From Salibaculum halophilum (lineage in GTDB: Bacteria > Pseudomonadota > Alphaproteobacteria > Rhodobacterales > Rhodobacteraceae), in the NCBI RefSeq assembly GCF_002094885.1, contig NZ_MSIT01000022.1, forward strand, positions 1 through 34,961: a stretch of 34,961 nucleotides of DNA, given 5' to 3'. Positions within the stretch are counted from its first letter, which is position 1. Every line of letters begins with the position of its first letter. Made by a program: the position numbers and the translations under genes. The notes beneath the pieces are model-generated. The model searched no databases. It was not told where the DNA came from and saw nothing but the letters and a program-made list of their open reading frames with translations. Shown here piece after piece: positions 1-6,845 of this stretch.

Positions 1-828
1 CTCCCGAGCGCCACGCCAAGCATGGACAGCGGAGTCCACTCATACCCCTCGAACAGGCTCAATAAGAACAGTGCAACAATTGGGAAAAGGACGGTGGCAT
101 AGCCGGCCCCGACCGACCCGATCCGGCCCACCAGCACGAGGTAGGCGGTGAAGCCACCGATGGAGCCCACGACCGAAAGATAGACAAGCGCGCCCCAGTA
201 GAGCCCGCCCGTCGGGAGCGCGAGCGGCTGCCCCATTGCGGCGAGGATACCGAGAAGGCCGAGCGCCCCGATCCCCGTACCCCATTGCGTTTGCCGTCAC
301 CGGCGTGATGCCCAGCATCGCGTTGCGCCGGGACACCATGTTGCCCCACGAAAAGAACATCGTTCCGAGGACGGCCCAGCCGACCCCGCGCAGCGCCGCC
401 GGATCGAACGAGATTGCGAGATCGTGCCAGAAGAGGAGAACGAGCCCCGCGACGCCGAGCCCGCCCGCGGCAACGGTCCGCGGGCTGATGCGGTCGCCGA
501 AGAAGACCCGCGCGTTGATCGCGTTGAAGATCGACGCCAGCGAGAAGATCACCGCGACCAGACCTGAGGAGATCGTTGCGGTGGCGGTGTAGAGCCCGAC
601 GAAGTTGAGGCTGAATAGGCAGAGCGCCTGGATGACCACGAACCGCCACACCGGTTGCTTCCTGAGCCGCCCCAAGGCGAAAAGCGCGGCGAGCATCAGG
701 AACCCGGCGAGCGCGAAACGGTAGAAGATCGAGACCGCGACCGGCACCTCGCCGACCTGCGCGGCAATGGCGATCCAGGTGGTCCCCTATATGAGAACGG
801 TGACGCTGAAAAGCACGGGTGTGTTCAT
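1..828 (-). pseudogene. EamA/DMT-family transporter, broken by a nonsense codon and a frameshift (3' end outside window)
   Basis: The conceptual protein is a 10-TM drug/metabolite transporter of the EamA family. It opens with the family-typical N-terminus MNTPVLFSVTVLI-x-GTTWIAIA and ends, in the window, in a second EamA repeat (GGFTAYLVLVGRIG, FEGYEWTPLSMLG). The ATG at 828-826 has an AGGAG six bases upstream. Codon 14 (789-787) is TAG where EamA proteins normally have the Trp of IWGTTW, so TGG to TAG is the likely lesion. A second lesion lies near 285-286: the frame reading TANAMGYG shifts, and a one-base correction restores NAWGTGIGALGLLGILAAMG. It is the last gene of a minus-strand set (138-aa membrane protein, DUF1772, EamA) facing a TetR regulator. 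Damage is seen directly; substrate is unknown. Confidence 0.85.
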
Positions 829-963
829 TGGCAACTCCTGCCCCGCGAATGACCCTCAGGCACGAAGAGAACCGCGTGCATGGTCCGCCCGGGGACCGGG
901 GTGAACACCCCGGTAAGTAGCGACGCCGTGATGTGGAGGGCGACCAGCTTAAATATCCAATGA

Positions 964-1473
964 TCATTGACGACCCGACATCGGGCCCATGGCGGCCAGC
1001 GCCCAGCCGACCAGCACGAGGCTGATCGTGGACGCCAGGGTTCGGATGTGGTTCCAGATCGTCCATGGCTGGGCGTAGTCCGTCCAGCGCGCGCCGGGGC
1101 TGGCCGCGGAGCGCGGTCGGAGCCCGGCAAGCGCCTCGTTCAAGGGCACGTTGACAGCGGCCGTGGGCCCGACAGCCCCGCCGACATGGACCAGCGCCGC
1201 GAGCGCCAGCGCGACCGCGGCGACACGGGCGCCGGTCTTGAATGTGATCGCGGCGGCCAGCAGGGTCACCACCGGGGTCAGGAAGAAGGTGACGAAGAAG
1301 ACCGGGTTGCGGACCGCCGCGTTGATGCCCTGCATCGCCTCCATCGCGGCCGGTGCACCGATTCGATCGAGCCCCGGCATCACGGAGACGGAATAGGCAT
1401 AGAAGAACCCGGCGATCCCGCCCGTGAGCACAAGCGAGACCAGCGTCGCGGGCCGGGCGAGGGCGCGCGTTAT
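964..1473 (-). CDS. DUF1772 (anthrone oxygenase-like) membrane protein with an apparently lost start codon
   Basis: About 169 residues with four hydrophobic segments and the DUF1772 pattern: an N-terminal GGIAGFFYAYSVSVMPGLD, then the INAAVRNPVFFVTFF block, then a central NVPLNEAL and a C-terminal W-N-x-I-R-T segment. Start choice is the odd point. The most natural initiation site overlaps the stop of the upstream 138-aa gene, where a TGA/ATG overlap would be expected, but the sequence is ATAA: the stop is TAA and the would-be start is ATA (1473-1471). An AGGA lies seven bases before it. Either ATA is used weakly, an internal GTG within SLVLTGG is used, or the gene is dead. The reading frame is otherwise intact to the stop at 964. 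The family is often found beside TetR regulators; no substrate can be assigned. Confidence 0.7.
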   Translation of the reverse strand: MTRALARPATLVSLVLTGGIAGFFYAYSVSVMPGLDRIGAPAAMEAMQGINAAVRNPVFFVTFFLTPVVTLLAAAITFKTGARVAAVALALAALVHVGGAVGPTAAVNVPLNEALAGLRPRSAASPGARWTDYAQPWTIWNHIRTLASTISLVLVGWALAAMGPMSGRQ

Positions 1474-1886
1474 CCCGCGTTCCTCGCATTGGCGGGGTCG
1501 TCCGCCCGCTTGGGCAGCACCGGTCCGACAAGCTTGCCGATCAGAACGGCACAGCAGATCTGCGCAATGCCGACGGCCGGCCAGATGTCCCCGAAACTCG
1601 CCGCGAACCATTTCTGCGGCCCGAAGGACACCAGCGCCGCGCCGACGGCCGCCAGCGTGAGCCCGCGCCCCCAGGATGTTTCCAGCCCGTCGAGCATTAT
1701 AGCCGCCACGCCGAGCGCGATGGCCGCCGAGAGGAACGGGCCGAGCGCGAAGAGGAAGATGTCCTGCGGCGGATGCGGCGGCGTCCCGGTGTAGAGCGCC
1801 GCCAGCATCAGGCCCTGCAGGATGACGAGGGTGGCCAGCGCGGCCCGGTCCGGGCGGGGTGCGGGTGTGTGGTTTGAACATGTCAT
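1470..1886 (-). CDS. small integral membrane protein, 138 aa, unknown function
   Basis: I do not recognise a named family. The protein has about four hydrophobic segments (LATLVILQGLMLAALY, IFLFALGPFLSAAIALGVAAIML, GLTLAAVGAALVSF, IWPAVGIAQICCAVLIGKLVG) and a charged C-terminal tail. The ATG at 1886 follows AAAGGAGAT with good spacing. It is the first gene of the minus-strand set divergent from the TetR gene at 1983, and the intervening control region carries two palindromes, so it is probably the main target of that repressor. Its stop overlaps the position where the DUF1772 gene should begin, implying former translational coupling. It shows no visible lesion, unlike its two downstream neighbours. 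Confidence 0.65.
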   Translation of the reverse strand: MTCSNHTPAPRPDRAALATLVILQGLMLAALYTGTPPHPPQDIFLFALGPFLSAAIALGVAAIMLDGLETSWGRGLTLAAVGAALVSFGPQKWFAASFGDIWPAVGIAQICCAVLIGKLVGPVLPKRADDPANARNAG

Positions 1887-1908
1887 GGCGTATCTCCTTT
1901 CTGCTGAT

Positions 1909-1926
1909 CCGTAATATAGTGTACGG
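1909..1926. promoter_or_regulatory. candidate TetR operator 1 (CCGTA-N8-TACGG)
   Basis: A palindrome with perfect 5-bp arms, CCGTA and TACGG, separated by 8 bases, in the divergent region between the 138-aa membrane protein gene and the TetR gene at 1983. The same arms and spacing recur at 1938-1955. Binding by the neighbouring TetR protein is inferred. Confidence 0.55.
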
Positions 1927-1937
1927 CATTGACATAT

Positions 1938-1955
1938 CCGTACATACTATTACGG
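1938..1955. promoter_or_regulatory. candidate TetR operator 2 (CCGTA-N8-TACGG)
   Basis: Second copy of the CCGTA-N8-TACGG palindrome, centred 29 bp from the first. It lies just after a TTGACA (1929-1934) that would make a -35 element for the TetR gene, with TACGGT at 1951-1956 as a weak -10 at 16-bp spacing. A repressor bound here would block its own promoter and, with operator 1, the divergent one. Confidence 0.55.
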
Positions 1956-1982
1956 TTGTCGTAAACCCCGCGAGGAAATCAG

Positions 1983-2612
1983 ATGAAGGACGACGCGAAA
2001 TCCGAGCGGCGCCGGCAGATCATCGAGGCGGCCTATGCCGTTCTGGCCGAGAAAGGATATGCCGGCACCTCGATGCTGGCCGTCGCCAAGCGGGCGCGCG
2101 CCTCCAACGAGACGCTCTACAGCTGGTTCGGCTCCAAGCCGGGGCTGTTCCGGGCGATGGTGGAGGAGAATGCCCGCACGGCCGCGGAGATCCTGCAAGA
2201 GTATCCGGGCGGCGACGGCGACCCGGACACGGCGCTGTCGCGGCTCGGCCCGGCCCTCCTGCGGCTGGTGACCTCGGAGCGCGCGATCGCGCTGAACCGG
2301 GCGGCGGCCGCCGACTCGACCGATACCGGCACGCTCGGCCGGACGATCGCGGCGTCGGGGCGCGAGCATATCGTACCGTTGCTCGAGCGTCTGTTCGCCG
2401 GCGCCGCCGCGGCCGGCCGTCTGGGGGGCCGCACGCCCTCGGAGGCGGCCGAGCTCTACATCAGCCTGCTCATCGGGGATCTCCAGATCCGGCGCGTGAT
2501 CGGCGTGGCGCCGCCCCCGGACGAGACCGAGATCGCGCGTCGCGCCGAGCGGGCAAGGCAGATCGTCCTGCCCCCCGCGGCCGGGTCCGAGGTGACCGCC
2601 CGGCCGGGGTGA
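1983..2612 (+). CDS. TetR/AcrR-family transcriptional regulator
   Basis: A 209-aa DNA-binding repressor. Residues about 8-55 form the TetR HTH: RRRQIIEAAYAVLAEKGYAG, then TSMLAVAKRARASNETLYSWFGSKPGLF, with the usual LY-x-WF-x-SK-x-x-LF signature. The remainder is a helical ligand-binding/dimerisation domain of the AefR-like type with a conserved AAELYISLLIGD near the C-terminus. The ATG at 1983 follows GAGGAAA. It is divergent from the 138-aa / DUF1772 / EamA set, with two matching palindromes in between, which points to local control and autoregulation. The inducer is unknown. The gene is intact although two of its three presumed targets are damaged. Confidence 0.9.
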   Translation: MKDDAKSERRRQIIEAAYAVLAEKGYAGTSMLAVAKRARASNETLYSWFGSKPGLFRAMVEENARTAAEILQEYPGGDGDPDTALSRLGPALLRLVTSERAIALNRAAAADSTDTGTLGRTIAASGREHIVPLLERLFAGAAAAGRLGGRTPSEAAELYISLLIGDLQIRRVIGVAPPPDETEIARRAERARQIVLPPAAGSEVTARPG

Positions 2613-2669
2613 TGGGTGACGCGCGCGCGGGCGGTTTCGTTTGCACGACGGCAACAGGGGAATGGCGCG

Positions 2670-3314
2670 GTGTTTCTCGATCATGTCTTCATGTTCCATG
2701 ACAGCCTGACGGATGCCGAGCAGGCGGGCCGGGCGCTCGGCCTGACGGAGACCTACCGCCGGCGGCATCCCGGGCAGGGCACGTCGAACATCTGCTATTG
2801 TTTCGACAACGCCTTCCTCGAATTCCTCGTGCTCAAAGACGCCGCCGCGGCGCGCGCGCCGGACATCGCGCGCACGGGGTTGCGCGAGAGGTCCCGGTGG
2901 CGTGAACTAGGAACCTGCCCGATCGGGATCGCGTGGCGCCGGGCCTCGGCGCAGGCGGCGCCGGCCTTTCCGACCTGGCCTTACCGGCCGCCCTATCTGC
3001 CCGCGGGACGCCAAATACCCGTCGCGCTCGAAAGCGACGATCCCACGGGCCCGATGCTGTTCGAATCTCCGGGGCAAGACGGGCCGTCGGACCGGACGGC
3101 AGAGGCGCGAAACAATCTTCAACATGCAGCCGGTTACCGGGCCATCCGCCGGATAACGCTTGTCTGCCCACCGGATTGGCGACCGGGCGCCGCATTTCGC
3201 GACGTGGCCGATGACCTCGGGATTCGTCTGGTGCACGGCGACGCGGGCGGCTGGCGCCTGAGCTTGCAGGCGGAGCAAATAACCGGCGAAACAAATGAAC
3301 TGCGGATCCTCTGA
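2670..3314 (+). CDS. VOC/glyoxalase-like domain protein
   Basis: The N-terminus FLDHVFMFHDSLTDAEQAGRALGLTETYRRRHPGQGTSN is typical of the large glyoxalase-like domain (PF13468 type), and the NAFLEFLVL strand carries the second-strand acidic position. About 214 aa follow from the GTG at 2670, which has an AGGGGA eight bases upstream; an in-frame GTG at 2616 right after the tetR stop is a poorer alternative. The frame runs on without interruption, ending after a VHGDAGGWRLSLQA strand. Substrate cannot be predicted from the fold. It is probably transcribed with the upstream TetR gene, 57 bp away. Confidence 0.65.
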   Translation: MFLDHVFMFHDSLTDAEQAGRALGLTETYRRRHPGQGTSNICYCFDNAFLEFLVLKDAAAARAPDIARTGLRERSRWRELGTCPIGIAWRRASAQAAPAFPTWPYRPPYLPAGRQIPVALESDDPTGPMLFESPGQDGPSDRTAEARNNLQHAAGYRAIRRITLVCPPDWRPGAAFRDVADDLGIRLVHGDAGGWRLSLQAEQITGETNELRIL

Positions 3315-3381
3315 TCCGCCGCAGCAGGCGGTGTCGAGCGATCAGAACGCGCCTTCCGGGCCGCGGGACGGCGGTTGCCGC

Positions 3382-3655
3382 TCATCTCCGGAACATGACG
3401 ATATTCCCGAGACCGGCGAGGGCCACGCCGAGCGCAGACAGCGGTGTCCACTCATCGCCCTTGAACAGGCTCGAGGCTGTCGGTGCGACGATCTGGCAAA
3501 TGTCTGTGGCATACCCAAACGAATTGAAGCAGCAGATGCCCCGTCGTGCCTTTCGGCATCGCGACCTGCAGGGTGCCGGCACCCCTCGCGACCAGGGCCG
3601 CGAGGGCATGGGTGGAAATGATCAGCCCGTCATTCCACAGCGGTTGCCAGGTCAT
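3382..3655 (-). pseudogene. chimeric scar: DUF2306-like N-terminus joined out of frame to an EamA C-terminus
   Basis: Reading leftwards from the ATG at 3655 (AGGAG well placed upstream) gives MTWQPLWNDGLIISTHALAA followed by ALVARGAGTLQVAMPKGTT, which resembles the first helix and following GPFQ-like turn of DUF2306 membrane proteins. Homology stops near 3522. In another frame the remaining DNA reads GYATDICQIVAPTASSLFKG and DEWTPLSALGVALAGLGNIV, the C-terminus of an EamA transporter similar to the end of the EamA pseudogene at 1-828. The fragment has therefore lost both the body of the DUF2306-like gene and the front of the EamA gene, consistent with an internal deletion. The DUF2306 assignment is tentative; the EamA tail is clear. 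Confidence 0.65.
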
Positions 3656-4109
3656 GGCGGCTCCTTTCGTAGACGAACGAGAGGGCAAGGCCTTCCGCGA
3701 GGACGACGAAAATCCAGAAGAAAAGTTCGAGTGCCACGAGGGCGAGCGGTTCGCGGAACATGTTGAAGGGCGTGTGAAACTCGAAATAGACGGCCATGAG
3801 CGCCCAGAGCACCACGGCGAAGCGCAACCCGCGCTGCAGACGGGTCCGTCCCAGGGCGGGTTCGATCATCATGAAAACCAGCCCGTGGACCGCGCCGACA
3901 GCGAAGCCGTAGGCCATGTAGAGCGGTCCGTTCTCGAACATCAGCGGGCGTGGCGCCATCTCGAAGAGCACATCAATGACCTTGGCGGACTGGATGTCCG
4001 GGTCGAACAAGATGGGTGCGCCGAGTTGGAAGAAGAGCAGGTTGCTCACGATATTGGCGAGCGTGAAGGCCACGAGCCCGGCGATAGGGGCGAGAAGGAT
4101 TTTTGGCAT
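3630..4109 (-). CDS. integral membrane protein, 159 aa, unknown function
   Basis: No family recognised. Four hydrophobic segments are visible: the N-terminal ILLAPIAGLVAFTLANIVSN, a central YMAYGFAVGAVHGLVFMM, then FAVVLWALMAVYFEF and LVALELFFWIFVVLAEGLAL. The ATG at 4109 follows an AAAGGA. The 3' end overlaps the start of the DUF2306-like scar by about 26 bp, so the two were probably co-translated. It lies in the minus-strand set facing the TetR regulator at 4385, with paired palindromes in the control region. The frame is intact. Confidence 0.65.
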   Translation of the reverse strand: MPKILLAPIAGLVAFTLANIVSNLLFFQLGAPILFDPDIQSAKVIDVLFEMAPRPLMFENGPLYMAYGFAVGAVHGLVFMMIEPALGRTRLQRGLRFAVVLWALMAVYFEFHTPFNMFREPLALVALELFFWIFVVLAEGLALSFVYERSRHDLATAVE

Positions 4110-4155
4110 GGGAGTGGTCCTTTTGCTGAATGACGATTGGTACGGGGGCGGGCGA

Positions 4156-4266
4156 TCAGGTCGTCTGCAGTGACAGGGTCAGAGGGTCCCGGACACGGAC
4201 CGCGATCATCGGGACGCATGGACCATGCCGAGAATGGTGGCGGACGACATTGGGCCCGGGTGTCAT
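4156..4266 (-). CDS. 36-codon ORF, probably the remnant of a larger gene
   Basis: It begins at an ATG (4266-4264) preceded by a strong AAAGGAG with good spacing and encodes a 36-residue polar peptide with no recognisable family. In a neighbouring frame ATILGMVHASR can be read, which suggests an older coding frame disrupted by indels. It is the first reading frame downstream of the control region shared with the TetR gene at 4385. The ribosome binding site is the main reason to list it; a functional product is doubtful. Confidence 0.3.
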   Translation of the reverse strand: MTPGPNVVRHHSRHGPCVPMIAVRVRDPLTLSLQTT

Positions 4267-4311
4267 GGCAAGCTCCTTTCAGGTCGTGAGGTCCGCCGCC
4301 CGTTGTAAAAT

Positions 4312-4327
4312 GTCAACAGATGCTGAC
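4312..4327. promoter_or_regulatory. candidate TetR operator A (GTCAACAGATGCTGAC)
   Basis: Imperfect palindrome, 12 of 16 positions symmetric, with GTCA/TGAC ends, in the divergent region upstream of the TetR gene at 4385. A closely related sequence occurs 46 bp further on. Recognition by the adjacent repressor is inferred. Confidence 0.5.
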
Positions 4328-4357
4328 TTTTCATTCCTGAAGGAGGCGGTTGCAAAA

Positions 4358-4373
4358 GTCAACGAGTGTTGGC
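4358..4373. promoter_or_regulatory. candidate TetR operator B (GTCAACGAGTGTTGGC)
   Basis: Second copy of the GTCAAC-N3-TG-N-TG motif, with a perfect inner CAAC-N4-GTTG palindrome. It ends 11 bases before the tetR ATG at 4385 and would overlap that gene's promoter, consistent with autorepression. Confidence 0.5.
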
Positions 4374-4384
4374 AAAATATCTAT

Positions 4385-4957
4385 ATGAGCCGCACGGACA
4401 AGACGCCCCCGAAATCCGAGACGACCCGCCAGGCCATCCTCGAGGCCGCGCAAAGGCAGTTCTACGAGAGGGGGTATGATGGCGCCTCGGTGCGCCAAAT
4501 CGCCCGAGACGTGCCGATCGACCCGGCCATGATCATGCGGTATTTCGGATCAAAAGAGGGGTTGTTCGCGGCGGCCGTCGTGATCGATCTCAAGCTGCCG
4601 GACCCGGACACGATCCCGCGCGACGCGGCTGGCACCGCCCTCGTCGCGCACTTCCTGAACCAGTGGGAGGGCGAGCGGAGCGCGATCGGCCTGCCGATAC
4701 TGTTGCGCTCGGCCGCCTCCAACCAGGATGCGACCGACAAGATCCACGCGGTCTTCGCAAAGCAGGTCGCGCCGACCGTCGCGGGCCTGACCAAAGCCGA
4801 TGACGCCGACGCCCGCGCGGGCCTGATCGTCAGCCAGCTCTTCGGGCTGGCGCTCTGCCGCTACATCCTCAAGCTGCCACCTGTGGTCGGCATGACGCAA
4901 GACGAGATCATCGCAAAGATCGGGCCCGTGGTGCAGGACCACCTGTGGCGCGCCTGA
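4385..4957 (+). CDS. TetR/AcrR-family transcriptional regulator
   Basis: A 190-aa repressor whose HTH spans about residues 13-58: TTRQAILEAAQRQFYERGYDG, then SVRQIARDVPIDPAMIMRYFGSKEGLF, matching the TetR signature with MRYFGSKEGLF. The C-terminal half is the ligand-binding domain, ending in a helix MTQDEIIAKIGPVVQDHLW. The ATG at 4385 was chosen because homology begins there; the Shine-Dalgarno is weak, and the frame is open further upstream without TetR-like sequence. Two related palindromes upstream suggest control of itself and of the minus-strand membrane-protein genes at 3382-4266. Inducer unknown. Confidence 0.88.
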   Translation: MSRTDKTPPKSETTRQAILEAAQRQFYERGYDGASVRQIARDVPIDPAMIMRYFGSKEGLFAAAVVIDLKLPDPDTIPRDAAGTALVAHFLNQWEGERSAIGLPILLRSAASNQDATDKIHAVFAKQVAPTVAGLTKADDADARAGLIVSQLFGLALCRYILKLPPVVGMTQDEIIAKIGPVVQDHLWRA

Positions 4958-5052
4958 TCGGTTAGCGGTGCGGGCCTTTTGCCCTGACGATACCGCCGTT
5001 CAGGGTTGGAGTGGAATTGCGACTCGGTCCAGGCGTATGTCAAAGGACCCAC

Positions 5053-5427
5053 ATGAAAAAGGACGATGGCGATACCGATCTCATGCCGCTGGTCGCGGTC
5101 GGCGCGTCACTTGTGGCCATCGGAACGGCCTTCAGCTCGACATGGCCGCTTCTCGGATTCCTGATCCTCGTGGGTGCGGTGACGCTTCTGGTTTTTGCAG
5201 TGGTACGAATGGTGCAACGTCAGAGGGAGCACGCCGGGGGTCGCGAGCCTGAGCGCTCCGACGCTTGGGTGGTGGCTCTTGTCGTTGGCATGATGGCGTC
5301 CGGCGGCGGCGCGGCGCTGTCGGCGGTGCATGCGCCGATGATCGGCCTCGGAATCGCGCTCGGCGGCGGGGTGCTTTGCGGTGTCGGCGGCTGGCGAATG
5401 ATCGTCGGAGCCAACGGGCGCGACTAG
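5053..5427 (+). CDS. small membrane protein, 124 aa, with a frameshifted paralogue at 32611-32986
   Basis: No named family. Four hydrophobic segments occur in two pairs: LMPLVAVGASLVAIGTAF and PLLGFLILVGAVTLLVFAVV, a polar linker of about 25 residues (VQRQREHAGGREPERSDA), then WVVALVVGMMASGGGAAL and MIGLGIALGGGVLCGVGGW. The ATG at 5053 (MKKDDGDTDLMP) is preferred because the paralogue near the right end of the window begins at the equivalent position. The two copies match along their whole length, including the C-terminal RMI-x-GA-x-x-RD. This copy has an open frame; the other does not. It is transcribed in the same direction as the preceding TetR gene, 95 bp downstream. Confidence 0.65.
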   Translation: MKKDDGDTDLMPLVAVGASLVAIGTAFSSTWPLLGFLILVGAVTLLVFAVVRMVQRQREHAGGREPERSDAWVVALVVGMMASGGGAALSAVHAPMIGLGIALGGGVLCGVGGWRMIVGANGRD

Positions 5428-5580
5428 GTTCTATCAAGAGCACAGGCCGGTCTTGTCGGGACTACAAGCGGCCCCTTGCAACCTCTCGTTCCCCCTCAAG
5501 GCGTTGCGCAGCGCCGTCAAGCCTGCCATTCGGTCCAGTCCACTGTTGCAGCAGGTGGCCGGTGCGTTGGCGGGACCGCC

Positions 5581-6777
5581 CTAAACACTGTGCCGCGCGC
5601 GCACCGCGAGGTATAGCGGCCAGCCGATCTGGGAAAACAGGCCGGTGCCCCACAGCAGGTTCCCGATGATCGACGGCACGACGGGATGCACAATGAGCGT
5701 TACAAATGCCATCGCGATACCGAACAGGCGCAGGCGGCCGTGATGATATCCGCGGGTGATCTCCCGACCCTCGACCAGCGTCTGCAACCACCACAGCGCC
5801 GCGAGGAACACGGCGAGGCCGATGCAGCCGATCACGCCGTAGTCGGCGGGGAACGGGGCCAGAAGCCCGACATAGACCTCACCGGCGAGCGCCACGGCGA
5901 TCAGCAGCGCGCTCCACATCAGGATGATGTGGGCGAACCAGTAGCCAAGGAGCAGTTGTATCGTGCGCCCCCGCACCCGCGCGTTGCCGGCGCTGTCGAA
6001 ATAGGCTCAGGCCAGCGCGAAGAGTGACAGCCCGCCCATCACGACGTTGAACAGGGTCCCGGCACCGACCTTGGAGATGCCCTTGTCCGAAAGGGTGACG
6101 ACGATCTTGAAGAAACCCTCGCCGATCAGGATCAGCATCAGCAGCGCGAACCGCTCGGAGAGATGATCGAGCCGCGGCAGGAAGCGCTCGAAGCGCAGCG
6201 TGCCGATCCTCGGCAACATGTATTGCAGCTGGATGGCGACGACCCCTGCGCCGAAGACCCAGTAGGCCAGCGGGCGGGGCAGGACCGCGCAAAGGGCGAA
6301 GACCGCAGCGAAGACGAAGAAATTCCGCCCCTACTCGTAGGCCAGCGAGGAGGTCTCGGCACCGACCGATCGCGCGCGCCAGTAGAGCCACGCGGTCAGG
6401 GCGCGGTTCAGGGCGTATCCCACGGCGAAGAACGGCCACCCCCCCCTTGCGGTTACCGCCGGGATGGCGGCGGCGATGACCATCATTGTGACGATCTGCA
6501 CCGCCATGACTGCGCGGTGCGGAATGTCGGTGGACACATAAAGCGAATTGTAGGCCGAGCTGTCGGCCCAGGCGAAGAAGACGGCGAGAAACAGCCCGGT
6601 GAAGACCAGGAACCCGGCCGGGTCGAGGTGATGCGACAAGAAGTTGCCGAGCTGGAAGATGGTCACCACGTAGACGAGGTCGAAGAACAGCTCGACCCAG
6701 TGCACGTGGTTGCCGGGCTTCTCCAGGTCCAGGTGGTGCTGCGGCTTGCGCCAGATCGGGACATCGCGCGACGTCAT
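5581..6777 (-). pseudogene. LtrA-family (low temperature requirement A) membrane protein with two in-frame stops
   Basis: The frame from the ATG at 6777 (AAAGGAAAG upstream) to the stop at 5581 reads as a continuous 398-codon LtrA-like protein, a normal length for the family, except for two stops. The N-terminal signature VHWVELFFDLVYVVTIFQLG is present, as are a central FALLMLILIGEGFFKIVV and a C-terminal WFAHIILMWSALLIAVALAGE. TAG occurs at 6333-6331 (SLAYE-stop-GRNFF) and TGA at 6009-6007 (SLFALA-stop-AYFD). LtrA proteins usually have an aromatic residue, often Trp, before YFD, so TGG to TGA is likely for the second. All three pieces stay in one frame, so the lesions are point mutations. 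LtrA function is poorly known. Confidence 0.88.
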
Positions 6778-6845
6778 GTGCTTTCCTTTCAAACTTGACG
6801 GTCAGGGTCATTCGGCGCGGCCTAGACCACCACCTTGCCGCGGCA

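Noticed and set aside
829-963. Possible extra small gene between DUF1772 and EamA (frame reading LHITASLLTGVFTPVPG)
   Set aside because: No start codon with a ribosome binding site, no family match, and only about 40 codons; it may be spacer or older debris.
5437-5530. 31-codon minus-strand ORF downstream of the first LtrA pseudogene
   Set aside because: No Shine-Dalgarno and no recognisable family; treated as spacer.
6007-6333. Programmed stop-codon readthrough or selenocysteine at the LtrA stops
   Set aside because: Two different stop codons are involved, there is no visible SECIS-like element, and neighbouring genes are also decayed; point-mutation decay is simpler.
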